A stretch of 64,000 nucleotides of DNA. Source: Bacillota bacterium. GTDB taxonomy: Bacteria; Bacillota; Clostridia; Lachnospirales; Lachnospiraceae. The notes beneath the pieces were generated by a model. That model was not told where the DNA came from and searched no databases. It saw only the letters and a program-made list of their open reading frames with translations. Every line of letters begins with the position of its first letter. Within the stretch, counting starts at the first letter, position 1. The stretch is taken from the NCBI GenBank assembly GCA_023437715.1, contig JAEZFK010000042.1, positions 34,046-98,045 of the forward strand. The letters are read 5' to 3'. Shown here piece after piece: positions 1 through 8,086 of the stretch. The translations under genes were made by a program, and so were the position numbers.

Positions 1-618
1 GGAGCCGGAAAGACCACCCTTATCAACCTTTTAATGCGTTTTTATGACGTAAATGAAGGCGCAATCAAGGTTGACGGTTTAAAAATTAAGGATATGAAAC
101 GGGATGATCTTCGTTCCATCTTTGGTATGGTGTTACAGGATACATGGCTGTTTAACGGAACCATTGCCGATAATATAAAATACGGGAAAGAGGATGCAAC
201 CCAGCAGGAGATTGAAAATGCTGCAAAAACAGCAAATGTAAATCATTTTATCAAGACCCAGCCGGATGGCTACAATATGATATTAAATGAAGAATCCTCA
301 AACGTATCGGTCGGTGAGAAGCAGCTTTTGACAATAGCCAGAGCGTTCCTGGCGGACCCGGCTATTTTAATCCTTGACGAGGCCACAAGTTCCATCGATA
401 CCAGACTTGAGTTAATGCTTCAGACAGCTATGAAAAATATCATGAAGGGCAGAACAAGCTTTGTTATTGCACACCGCCTTTCAACCATCAGAAACGCGGA
501 TTTAATCCTTGTTATGAATAACGGAGCGATTATTGAACAGGGGACCCATGATGAATTAATAGCAAAGAAAGGCTTTTATGAAAAGCTTTATATGAGTCAG
601 TTCCAAAATCAGGCTTAA
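1..618 (+). CDS. ABC exporter, C-terminal ATPase part (5'-truncated)
   Basis: This is the ATP-binding end of an exporter-type ABC transporter. The reading frame is open from base 1 and begins inside the Walker A motif (GAGKTTL), so the membrane half lies outside the window. It then shows a Q-loop (VLQDTWLF), a divergent signature motif (VSVGEKQLL in place of LSGGQ), Walker B (AILILDEATSS), the D-loop SSID and an H-loop (IAHRLST). The layout matches the second subunit of a heterodimeric multidrug-type exporter, and the C-terminal half of the gene at 55923-57863 has the same organisation. The substrate cannot be told from this fragment. A terminator follows. Confidence 0.9.
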   Translation, partial: GAGKTTLINLLMRFYDVNEGAIKVDGLKIKDMKRDDLRSIFGMVLQDTWLFNGTIADNIKYGKEDATQQEIENAAKTANVNHFIKTQPDGYNMILNEESSNVSVGEKQLLTIARAFLADPAILILDEATSSIDTRLELMLQTAMKNIMKGRTSFVIAHRLSTIRNADLILVMNNGAIIEQGTHDELIAKKGFYEKLYMSQFQNQA

Positions 619-669
619 ATATATTTTCATCCATTCATCCGGCCGCTTTCGGGCTGTCAAAAAGGTCAG

Positions 670-706
670 AAGAACAGGCATTACGCAAATGCTTGTTCTT
701 TTTATT
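670..706 (+). terminator. Intrinsic terminator after the ABC exporter
   Basis: A 13-bp stem (670-682 with 688-700, one G-U pair) encloses a five-base loop and runs into a T-rich tail. It lies about 50 bases after the ABC stop codon. Confidence 0.85.
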
Positions 707-822
707 TGCGCAGATTCTGAGATTGGGACTGATGAACCGGATTTCTTCTCTGATGTGTCCGGCATCTGACAAATTGTTTTGAAATTTGAGGCAAAGGGTT
801 CCTTTAAAATGTTTAGTATTTA

Positions 823-849
823 ACAATGTATACAATATGAACAATATAG
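823..849 (+). promoter_or_regulatory. Three 9-bp direct repeats, candidate activator site
   Basis: ACAAT occurs at 823, 832 and 841, exactly 9 bp apart, each followed by A/T-rich bases. The repeats sit just upstream of the weak -35 of the malic enzyme promoter, where a transcription activator would bind. The CitB/DcuR-type regulator at 4945-5619 is the natural candidate. That link is inference from position. Confidence 0.4.
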
Positions 850-852
850 ATT

Positions 853-881
853 CTTTATGTTACTAATATTTTCACTATAAT
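853..881 (+). promoter_or_regulatory. Candidate promoter for the malic enzyme gene
   Basis: A perfect -10 (TATAAT, 876-881) lies 17 bp after a poor -35 (CTTTAT, 853-858). A good -10 with a weak -35 fits an activator-dependent promoter, in line with the repeats just upstream. Confidence 0.45.
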
Positions 882-947
882 TCATTTGTGCTATCCTCGT
901 TTTGTAGCAATTTAACTAAAAAGTATGAAGCGGGAAGGGGATTTACA

Positions 948-2120
948 ATGAATTATTTTGAAGAGAGCTTAAAGTTACATGAACGTCATGCAGGAAAGAT
1001 TGAAATTAAGTCTAAGGTTCCGGTTGTTACAAGAGAGGATTTAAGCCTTGCCTATACTCCGGGAGTAGCGGAGCCGTGCCGTAAAATTCATGGGAATGAA
1101 GAGGATGTATATAAGTATACCTCAAAAGGAAATCTGGTGGCTGTGGTTACTGACGGAACGGCAGTGCTTGGGCTTGGGGACATCGGACCGAAAGCGGGTC
1201 TTCCGGTTATGGAAGGAAAAGCAATTTTGTTTAAGGAATTTGCGGATGTAGATGCAGTTCCGATCTGCCTTGATACAAAAAATACGGATGAAATTGTGAA
1301 AGCAGTTAAATGGATCGCACCGGGATTTGGAGGTATCAATCTGGAGGATATTTCAGCGCCAAGGTGCTTTGCGGTTGAAGAACGGTTAAAAAAGGAGCTT
1401 GATATTCCCGTATTCCATGATGATCAGCATGGAACTGCCATCGTTGTACTGGCAGGAATTATCAATGCCTTAAAGGTAGTGGGCAAAGATATCAGGGAAA
1501 TTAAAGTAGTGGTGAATGGTGCGGGAGCAGCAGGAACTGCCATTGCAAAGCTTTTGCTTGCCTGCGGCGTTACGAAACTGATTGTATGTGATAAGGTGGG
1601 CATTCTGTATCAGGGAATAGACGGCGTTGATTATGCCAAGCAGGAGCTGGCGAAAATAACAAATCCGGATCAGTTAAAGGGAGATTTAAGCCATGCCTTA
1701 AAGGGCGCGGATGTTTTTGTCGGAGTATCTGCTCCTGATATTGTAAGCAGGGAGATGGTAAGCTCCATGAATCCGGATGCCATTCTCTTTGCCATGGCAA
1801 ATCCGACACCGGAAATTATGCCGGAGGCGGCCAGGGAAGCAGGCGCCAGAGTTATAGGGACCGGCCGTTCGGATTTTCCCAATCAGGTGAATAATGTTCT
1901 GGCTTTTCCGGGAGTTTTCAAAGGTGCATTGGAGGTAAGAGCCAGGGAAATCAACGAGAATATGAAGCTTGCAGCGGCATATGCCATTGCTTCCATGATT
2001 TCCGATGAGGAATTAAACGCGGAATACGTAATTCCCAATGCATTGGATAAAAAGGTTTCAGAGAACGTGAAGGAAGCTGTAAAAAAAGCGGCCAGGGAGA
2101 GCGGCGCAGCCAGAATATAG
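948..2120 (+). CDS. NAD(P)-dependent malic enzyme
   Basis: A cytoplasmic malic enzyme of 390 residues, oxidatively decarboxylating malate to pyruvate and CO2. The N-terminal malic domain starts with AYTPGVAEPC, whose Tyr36 is the conserved general acid, followed by the metal and substrate region (VVTDGTAVLGLGD and VFHDDQHGTA). The Rossmann domain carries GAGAAGTAI. The length fits the short bacterial type rather than the long form with a phosphotransacetylase tail. The ATG at 948 was chosen over an in-frame start at 888 because GGGAAGGGG lies 7 bases upstream of 948 and the family begins about there. The next genes encode a carrier and a dicarboxylate-type two-component system, which together suggest malate uptake and fermentation. 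NAD versus NADP preference cannot be read safely. Confidence 0.93.
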   Translation: MNYFEESLKLHERHAGKIEIKSKVPVVTREDLSLAYTPGVAEPCRKIHGNEEDVYKYTSKGNLVAVVTDGTAVLGLGDIGPKAGLPVMEGKAILFKEFADVDAVPICLDTKNTDEIVKAVKWIAPGFGGINLEDISAPRCFAVEERLKKELDIPVFHDDQHGTAIVVLAGIINALKVVGKDIREIKVVVNGAGAAGTAIAKLLLACGVTKLIVCDKVGILYQGIDGVDYAKQELAKITNPDQLKGDLSHALKGADVFVGVSAPDIVSREMVSSMNPDAILFAMANPTPEIMPEAAREAGARVIGTGRSDFPNQVNNVLAFPGVFKGALEVRAREINENMKLAAAYAIASMISDEELNAEYVIPNALDKKVSENVKEAVKKAARESGAARI

Positions 2121-2197
2121 AAGAAGCATCTTAAACTACCTGCAGTAATCACAATGCAGAGTCGGAAAGGCTTGCATAAAAATAGGAGGATTGAAAT

Positions 2198-3181
2198 ATG
2201 CAGATTCCAATCAAAAAAACGCTGGATAAAATACCGGGAGGTATGATGGTGGTTCCCTTATTTTTGGGAGTTCTGGTCAACACCTTTTTTCCTCAGTTTC
2301 TGGAAATGGGAGGATTTACAACTGCCTTATTCAGTAAATCGGCGTCCACACCGATTTTGGCATGCTTTATGTTCTTAATCGGTTCACAGATTCATTTTAA
2401 GCTTGCCCCAAAGGCAATAAAAAAGGGCGTCCTGCTGATCTCAGGCAAATTCATCGTAGGAGCGGGAATTGGCATTCTCGTCGGAAAGATCTTTGGCTCA
2501 GCCGGTGTACTTGGACTTTCTCCCTTAGCCGTTCTTGCGGCATTAACCAACTGCAACGGAGGCCTTTATGCTTCACTTGCCTCACAGTATGGGGATGAGA
2601 CGGATGTGGGGGCATATGCCCTGCTGTCAATTAAGGATGGTCCGTTCTTTACACTGGTGGCACTTGGAGCTTCCGGTCTGGCACAGGTTCCTTTTAAAGC
2701 ATTAATCGCAGTGCTGATTCCCATTGTAATCGGAATGATTTTAGGAAATCTGGATTCCGATATGAGAGCCTTTTTGGGAAGCAGCAAATTACTGTTGATT
2801 CCGTTTTTCTCTTTCCCTCTGGGAGCCGGAATGAATCTGGAAACAATCGTGAAAGCAGGAGGTCCCGGCATTTTACTCGGGATTGTGGCATCATTCACCG
2901 GAATTGGGGCTTACATACTCTTGAAGCTGTTTAAAGAAGAACCCATCATTGGCTTGGCGACTGGTTCTACGGCGGGAAATGCGGTGGCAACACCCGAGGC
3001 GGTTGCAGCGGCCGATCCGGCTCTTGCCGTGGTTGCAGCGGCAGCAACGGCACAGGTAGCCGCAGCCTGTGTGGTATCGGCAATCCTCTGCCCGTTTATT
3101 GTATCCTTTGTATTTAAAAAGCTTAGACAGAATCAGTTGAGTACGGTTAAAAATAATAGAAGTACTGAGGCAGACGGATAA
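2198..3181 (+). CDS. KdgT-family permease (2-keto-3-deoxygluconate or dicarboxylate)
   Basis: A polytopic membrane carrier of 327 residues, the usual length for the 2-keto-3-deoxygluconate permease (KdgT) family. About ten hydrophobic segments are visible, as are the typical stretches GGMMVVPLFLGVLVN near the N terminus, LTNCNGGLYASL around residues 113-124 and GSTAGNAVATPEAV near residue 260. The start is set by AGGAGGA eight bases upstream. Family membership implies proton-coupled uptake of a sugar acid. The setting argues otherwise: it lies directly between malic enzyme and a CitA/DcuS-type sensor pair, and no KDG kinase or aldolase is nearby. Malate or a related dicarboxylate is therefore a real alternative substrate, by inference. 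Confidence 0.85.
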   Translation: MQIPIKKTLDKIPGGMMVVPLFLGVLVNTFFPQFLEMGGFTTALFSKSASTPILACFMFLIGSQIHFKLAPKAIKKGVLLISGKFIVGAGIGILVGKIFGSAGVLGLSPLAVLAALTNCNGGLYASLASQYGDETDVGAYALLSIKDGPFFTLVALGASGLAQVPFKALIAVLIPIVIGMILGNLDSDMRAFLGSSKLLLIPFFSFPLGAGMNLETIVKAGGPGILLGIVASFTGIGAYILLKLFKEEPIIGLATGSTAGNAVATPEAVAAADPALAVVAAAATAQVAAACVVSAILCPFIVSFVFKKLRQNQLSTVKNNRSTEADG

Positions 3182-3211
3182 AAACAATTCAGGAAGCCAT
3201 TAACGAATACG

Positions 3212-3274
3212 ACGCTCCCATGGAGGCAGACTTTGAATAAAACATGTTTGCATTCCGTGGGAGTATTCTTTTAT
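3212..3274 (+). terminator. Likely terminator after the malate carrier gene
   Basis: Stem arms at 3212-3224 and 3253-3265, with several G-U pairs, are followed by a T-rich stretch. The loop is long (about 28 bases), so strength is uncertain. Confidence 0.6.
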
Positions 3275-3289
3275 ACAAAAGAAAGGGCG

Positions 3290-3318
3290 TTGTGATCCCC
3301 CGGATTATTTGGTAAAAT
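3290..3318 (+). promoter_or_regulatory. Sigma-A-like promoter for the sensor/regulator pair
   Basis: TTGTGA (3290-3295), 17 bp, TAAAAT (3313-3318). It lies 26 bases upstream of the kinase start, so the two-component genes can be made independently of the enzyme and carrier. Confidence 0.55.
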
Positions 3319-3344
3319 AAAAGGAAAAGGATTAACTGTTTGCT

Positions 3345-4943
3345 ATGGGTAGAAAAAAACCGTTGAAGCTGCGGACAATGCTGATTCTATTAGTCATTGC
3401 AGTTGTTTTTGTTTCAATTACCATCATTATTTCTTTTGTTGCATCATGGATGACCAGAAATATCGAAAAGGAAGCAAAGACCAATGTCATGAACGTGGCG
3501 GAGCTTGTTGCCCATTCCGATGAGGTGATTGATGCACTGGAAAAAAAGGATACTCAGGTGATTGCATCTTATATTGATATGCAGCTTAAAAATCTGGAGC
3601 TTATAGATTATATTATAGTGGCGGATAACCGGGGCATCCGGTATTCCCATCCAAATCCTGAAATGATCGGAAAAGCATTTGAGGGGGGAGATGAGTACCG
3701 TGTGGTTCATCTGGGAGAGACTTATGTATCTGAAGCAACGGGAACCCTGGGAAAAGCTCTGCGGGCCTTTGCGCCGGTATATAATAAAAATAATCAGGAG
3801 ATCGGTTTTGTATCTGTGGGAACACTGATTGCGCGGATTGAAAAGGCGAAGCAAATGGCTGTTTTTTATATTGTCTTAATCGGCCTCGGAGGACTGTCGG
3901 CAGGAAGCGCGGGGGCTTTTCTGCTGGCCAACAATATCAAGAAGATGCTGCTGGGACTGGAACCGGATGAGATTGCAAAGCTTTATCATGAGAAAATGGG
4001 AATGCTGGATGCCATTCATGAAGGTCTGGTAGCCATTGACCGGGAAGGACGGATCACATTGATGAACGATTCGGCCTTAGAGATTCTTGGCTTCAATAAG
4101 GATGAAATGAAGTATCAGGTAATTGGACGAAATATAGAAGAGATAATCCCCAATACCGGTATGACAAACATATTAAGTACGAAAAAGGCTGAATTCGATG
4201 ATGAACAGAGGCTTCATGATACTCCTATTGTTACCAACCGCATTCCCATCATGAACCGGGGACAGGTGATCGGGGTTATAGCCAGCTTCCGGGATAAAAC
4301 CGAGGTAACAAAGCTGGCGGAAGAGCTGACAGGAGTAAAAAAGCTGACCTGGTCCTTACGGGCACAGAACCATGAATTTATGAATAAGCTTCATACCATT
4401 GCCGGACTCATACAGCTGGAGGAATATGAAGAAGCCCTGCAGTTTATATCCGATGTTGCCAGGATAAGAACGGAAATAAGTCACATTCTCACGGATCATA
4501 TCAAGGATTCAGCCGTGTCCGCTCTGCTCTTGTCCAAGTATAATAAAGCGGAAGAGTGCAGAATAAAGCTAACCATTGATGAGAGTTCCAGACTGAATAA
4601 ACTGCCTCAGGGCATGAGTTCCCAGGATCTGGGTTCTGTCATGGGAAATCTAATTGAAAATTCACTGGATGCGGTAAAAAATGACGGGACAGGCCGGATA
4701 GATATCAGGATTGTCGAGGAGAACCATTTCCTAACGATTCGGGTAAAGGATAATGGAGAAGGAATCATTCCGGAGCTTCGGGAAAAGATATTTGAACAGG
4801 GCTTTTCCACCAAGGAAGGGCAGCGGGGATGGGGATTATTCATTGTGAAAAAGATTATTGAGGAATGCGGGGGATCAATTCGTTTAACGTCGGAAGAAGG
4901 AGTGGAATGGGATATTACAATTCCAATGGAAAGGGGGGAATGA
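3345..4943 (+). CDS. CitA/DcuS-type sensor histidine kinase (dicarboxylate sensing)
   Basis: A membrane sensor kinase of 532 residues, the usual size for the citrate/C4-dicarboxylate group. A transmembrane helix lies at about residues 10-33 and an extracellular PAS-like sensor domain at 40-165, containing YSHPNPEMIGKAF, close to the ligand-site motif of DcuS and CitA. A second helix follows at about 173-195, a cytoplasmic PAS at 220-330, then a SpoOB-type dimerisation segment with the phospho-accepting histidine in NHEFMNKLHT. The ATPase domain has the N box GNLIENSLDA and G box DNGEGI. The cognate regulator begins one base after its stop. Neighbours make malate the most likely signal, by analogy with B. 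subtilis YufL/MalK and Lactobacillus MaeK. Confidence 0.92.
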   Translation: MGRKKPLKLRTMLILLVIAVVFVSITIIISFVASWMTRNIEKEAKTNVMNVAELVAHSDEVIDALEKKDTQVIASYIDMQLKNLELIDYIIVADNRGIRYSHPNPEMIGKAFEGGDEYRVVHLGETYVSEATGTLGKALRAFAPVYNKNNQEIGFVSVGTLIARIEKAKQMAVFYIVLIGLGGLSAGSAGAFLLANNIKKMLLGLEPDEIAKLYHEKMGMLDAIHEGLVAIDREGRITLMNDSALEILGFNKDEMKYQVIGRNIEEIIPNTGMTNILSTKKAEFDDEQRLHDTPIVTNRIPIMNRGQVIGVIASFRDKTEVTKLAEELTGVKKLTWSLRAQNHEFMNKLHTIAGLIQLEEYEEALQFISDVARIRTEISHILTDHIKDSAVSALLLSKYNKAEECRIKLTIDESSRLNKLPQGMSSQDLGSVMGNLIENSLDAVKNDGTGRIDIRIVEENHFLTIRVKDNGEGIIPELREKIFEQGFSTKEGQRGWGLFIVKKIIEECGGSIRLTSEEGVEWDITIPMERGE

Positions 4944-4944
4944 C

Positions 4945-5619
4945 TTGATTGGAGTTATGATTGTGGAAGATGATCCAATGGTTCTGGAAATCAATTCGAA
5001 GTTTTTAAAAAGAGTGGAGGGATTTTCCTTATATAAAGCGGTATCGAATCTGGAGGAAGCAAAAAAGGCAATGCTTTCCAAAAAGCCGGATTTGATTCTG
5101 CTTGATGTGTATCTTCCCAATGAAAATGGAATGAATTTTTTGAAATGGATCCGAAGTCAGGGGCTTGATGCAGATATCATTTTAATTACGGCAGATAAAT
5201 CCATTGAACGAATACAGGAAGCGTTTCGTTATGGGGTGGTAGATTATCTCATTAAGCCTTTTCGTTTTGAGCGCTTTAAGGAGGCTTTATTACAGTTTAA
5301 GGACAGGTATGACAGCTTTAAAAACAGCGAAGTGATTGAGCAGAAAGATCTGGACCGGTATTTCTCAGGCCAGACTGCCGCCCAGAACGAGGCGGATTTT
5401 ACCAAGGGCTTTAATAAATATACCTATCAGGCCATATGGGAAAAAATAGAGCAGGGCGGGGAAGAGTATTATACTGCGGAAAATCTTGGGGAAATGCTTC
5501 AGATAGCGAGAGTTACCGTAAGAAGATATCTGGAACTTATGGAAAAAGAAGAAAAGATATATAAGCTGGTTGAATATGGAAAAGTGGGAAGACCGCAGCA
5601 CAAATATAGAAAGCTGTAA
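4945..5619 (+). CDS. CitB/DcuR-type response regulator
   Basis: A response regulator of 224 residues, partner of the kinase just upstream. The receiver domain has the acidic pair EDD near residue 9, the phospho-accepting aspartate in LILLDVYLP near 55 and Lys in LIKPF. The C-terminal half is a helix-turn-helix of the CitB/DcuR kind (LQIARVTVRRYLELM). The start is a TTG at 4945: AAGGGGGGAA ends four bases before it, whereas the next ATG (4957) is too far from that site. It probably activates the malic enzyme and carrier promoter at 853-881, by inference from position. Confidence 0.92.
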   Translation: MIGVMIVEDDPMVLEINSKFLKRVEGFSLYKAVSNLEEAKKAMLSKKPDLILLDVYLPNENGMNFLKWIRSQGLDADIILITADKSIERIQEAFRYGVVDYLIKPFRFERFKEALLQFKDRYDSFKNSEVIEQKDLDRYFSGQTAAQNEADFTKGFNKYTYQAIWEKIEQGGEEYYTAENLGEMLQIARVTVRRYLELMEKEEKIYKLVEYGKVGRPQHKYRKL

Positions 5620-5783
5620 GGAACAGGCCCTGATTCAGATTTAAGGGATATACAGGAAGCCGGCTTGCAATTAACCGCAAATAGGTATACAGTGAATTCG
5701 CTGGTAACGCAATGGGTATACGGGGTTACGATAAGTATAATATAAAATGACGGAATGGGTAATTCCATAGAAGGGGTACGGGA

Positions 5784-6527
5784 ATGTTTCGTGTGGAACA
5801 GGTTAAGGCGCTTAATGATTTGGAATTGGAAGTATATCATTATGTGATGAAAAACTATGATAAGGTAAAGTACATGAGAATCAGGGAGCTGGCCCAGGAA
5901 GCCCATGTATCCACTTCCACGGTGCTGCGTTTTTGCAGAAAAATGGACTGCAACGGCTATGCCGAGTTTAAGATAAAGTTAAAGCAGCATTTTGACGGGG
6001 GAAAAGAGCTGCACGTGACGGATGATGTAACGGAGGTCATTGACTTTTTAAAGAAAACTTCTTCGGAAGAGTTTGAGAAAAAGCTGGAAATGCTGACGGA
6101 GGTTATTGTCCGCGCAAACCGCGTAATTTTCGTGGGCAGCGGCATGTCCGGAATTGTGGCAAAATATGGGGCGAGGTATTTTTCCAGCATGGGAAAGTTT
6201 TGCCTTTATATTGACGAGCCTCATTATCCCACGGAAAGCAAGTTTTTTGAAAATGCACTGGTCATTGTATTTTCCGTTTCCGGCGAGTCTCACGATACCA
6301 TCGGCCATGTGATCCGTTTTAAGGAGCAGAATTGCCAGATTTTCAGTGTGACCAATTCGGAAAATTGCACGGTGGCCAAGCTATCGGACTATAACATCGC
6401 TTATTATGTGACCTATATGCGGTTAAAGACTTATGATATCACCACTCAGATTCCTGCCATGAGCATTGTGGAACGGCTGGGTAAGAAGCTGTACCAGTAT
6501 ACTTCCGAAAAAACGGATAATACTTAA
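5784..6527 (+). CDS. RpiR-family transcriptional regulator
   Basis: A sugar-phosphate responsive repressor or activator of 247 residues. The N-terminal RpiR helix-turn-helix (about 1-77) contains AHVSTSTVLRFCRKM. The C-terminal SIS domain (about 105-230) has FVGSGMSG and SVSGESHDT, the phosphosugar-binding loops. A terminator separates it from the PTS permease and phospho-beta-glucosidase genes, so it is transcribed on its own but very likely controls them, with a phosphorylated disaccharide or glucose 6-phosphate as effector. AAGGGG lies seven bases before the ATG. RpiR-type regulators next to beta-glucoside PTS genes are a common Firmicute arrangement. Confidence 0.9.
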   Translation: MFRVEQVKALNDLELEVYHYVMKNYDKVKYMRIRELAQEAHVSTSTVLRFCRKMDCNGYAEFKIKLKQHFDGGKELHVTDDVTEVIDFLKKTSSEEFEKKLEMLTEVIVRANRVIFVGSGMSGIVAKYGARYFSSMGKFCLYIDEPHYPTESKFFENALVIVFSVSGESHDTIGHVIRFKEQNCQIFSVTNSENCTVAKLSDYNIAYYVTYMRLKTYDITTQIPAMSIVERLGKKLYQYTSEKTDNT

Positions 6528-6543
6528 AACATACTGTTACGTG

Positions 6544-6580
6544 AAAAAAACAAGTGAGAAACAGCGTCACTTGTTTTTTT
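6544..6580 (+). terminator. Intrinsic terminator after rpiR-like gene
   Basis: CAAGTGA (6551-6557) pairs with TCACTTG (6567-6573), extended by an A7 run pairing with the T7 tail. The symmetric A and T runs would also allow function on the other strand. Confidence 0.9.
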
Positions 6581-6594
6581 ACGCCCTGGAATTG

Positions 6595-6623
6595 CTGACA
6601 AAAAACTTGATAAACAGTATAAT
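6595..6623 (+). promoter_or_regulatory. Promoter of the beta-glucoside PTS operon
   Basis: CTGACA (6595-6600), 17 bp, TATAAT (6618-6623), right after the rpiR terminator and 55 bases before the PTS start. Confidence 0.65.
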
Positions 6624-6678
6624 CACAATCAGCAAAAAACTATACAAATTCATCAAATTGCAAGAGAGGAAGGAAAAG

Positions 6679-8085
6679 ATGGCAAGAGATTATACAGTTG
6701 TAGCAAAAGCGATTGTGGAAAATATCGGGGGAGTCGATAATATTTCCAGTCTTACCCATTGTATGACACGTTTAAGATTTGTCTTAAAGGATGAGAGCAA
6801 GGCAAATGAAGCGGCGGTCAAGGCCATTGACGGCGTTATGGGAGTTGTAAAGCAGGGAGGTCAATACCAGATTATTATTGGGAACCATGTAGGAACTGCT
6901 TATCAGGAAATTTTAAAATTAGGAGATTTCGGAGAGCAGAGCAAGGTTGCAAGGGGAGAGAAGAAAGAGCCTTTAACCTTGAAGAAAATCGGTAATAACA
7001 TTTTGGATGCTGTTGTGGGAACCATGTCCCCGTTAATTCCGGCAATTATCGGCGGTTCTATGGTAAAGCTGGTGGTTATGCTGCTGGCTATGGCAAATAT
7101 ACTGCCGGCAGACAGTGACACCTATAAGATTATTAACTCAATTGGCGACGGCGCTTTTTATTTCCTGCCTGTGATGGTAGCGGCTTCTGCTTCCAAGAAG
7201 TTTAAAACGAATATGTACCTTGCCATTGCCATTGCGGGAACTTTGATTCATCCTGATTTCCGCGCTTTAATGGAGGCCGTAACGGTAGGGCAGACAGCGG
7301 CCCATTTCCTGGGAGTCCCCATAGCGTCCGTAAAATATACTTATACAGTAATTCCTGCAATCTGTATGACCTGGATTTTATCCTATATTGAACGGGGCGT
7401 TGACAGAATTACACCGGCAGTGACGAAAAACTTCTTAAAGCCCATGCTGATTTTATTAATTGCGGCTCCTATTGCAATTTTAATCATTGGACCTGCAGGA
7501 ATTTTAATTGGTACATCAATTTCTAAATTTGTATTCTTTGTACAGACAAAGCTTGGTTTCCTGGCAGTTGGTATTATGGGCGCAATCTGGCCGCTGCTGG
7601 TTATTACAGGGATGCACAGAGTATTTACTCCCACGATTTTGCAGACTATTTCCGATACCGGAATGGAAGGAACCGTTATGCCGTCAGAAATAGGCGCCAA
7701 CCTTTCCCTGGGAGGAGTTTCATTGGCCGTAGCCTTAAAGACCAAAAACAGGGAGCTTCGCCAGACTGCTCTTGCGGCAGCTTCTTCCGCCCTGATTGCG
7801 GGAACTACGGAACCGGCTCTTTACGGCGTTGCGGTCCGCTTAAAACGTCCTTTGATCGCTTCCTTGATTACAGGCTTTGTCTGCGGCTGTTTAGCAGGAA
7901 TCGGAGGGCTTGCAAGCCGTTCCATGGTTTCCCCCAGTGTTTTAACGGGACTGCAGTTTATTGATCCGGAGCATCCGGGAACCAGCATTGCGTGGATTGC
8001 AGGTATTACGATTTTATCCATTGTATTGTCGTTTATCCTGACCTTGGTCATTGGTTTTGACGATATTCCGGAAGAGGAGGAATAA
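6679..8085 (+). CDS. PTS beta-glucoside permease, EIIBC
   Basis: A membrane phosphotransferase permease of 468 residues with the order IIB-IIC. The IIB domain (about 1-85) holds the phosphorylated Cys28 in LTHCMTRLRF. The IIC domain has about ten membrane segments and the glucoside-family motifs GMHRVFTPT and GTTEPALYGV. No IIA domain is attached, so phosphate must come from a IIA encoded elsewhere. It imports and phosphorylates a beta-glucoside, which the next gene cleaves. The ATG at 6679 has AGAGGAAGGA upstream; the longer open frame from 6466 runs through the rpiR stop and terminator and is not real. The stop lies one base before the glucosidase start. Confidence 0.92.
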   Translation: MARDYTVVAKAIVENIGGVDNISSLTHCMTRLRFVLKDESKANEAAVKAIDGVMGVVKQGGQYQIIIGNHVGTAYQEILKLGDFGEQSKVARGEKKEPLTLKKIGNNILDAVVGTMSPLIPAIIGGSMVKLVVMLLAMANILPADSDTYKIINSIGDGAFYFLPVMVAASASKKFKTNMYLAIAIAGTLIHPDFRALMEAVTVGQTAAHFLGVPIASVKYTYTVIPAICMTWILSYIERGVDRITPAVTKNFLKPMLILLIAAPIAILIIGPAGILIGTSISKFVFFVQTKLGFLAVGIMGAIWPLLVITGMHRVFTPTILQTISDTGMEGTVMPSEIGANLSLGGVSLAVALKTKNRELRQTALAAASSALIAGTTEPALYGVAVRLKRPLIASLITGFVCGCLAGIGGLASRSMVSPSVLTGLQFIDPEHPGTSIAWIAGITILSIVLSFILTLVIGFDDIPEEEE

Positions 8086-8086
8086 A

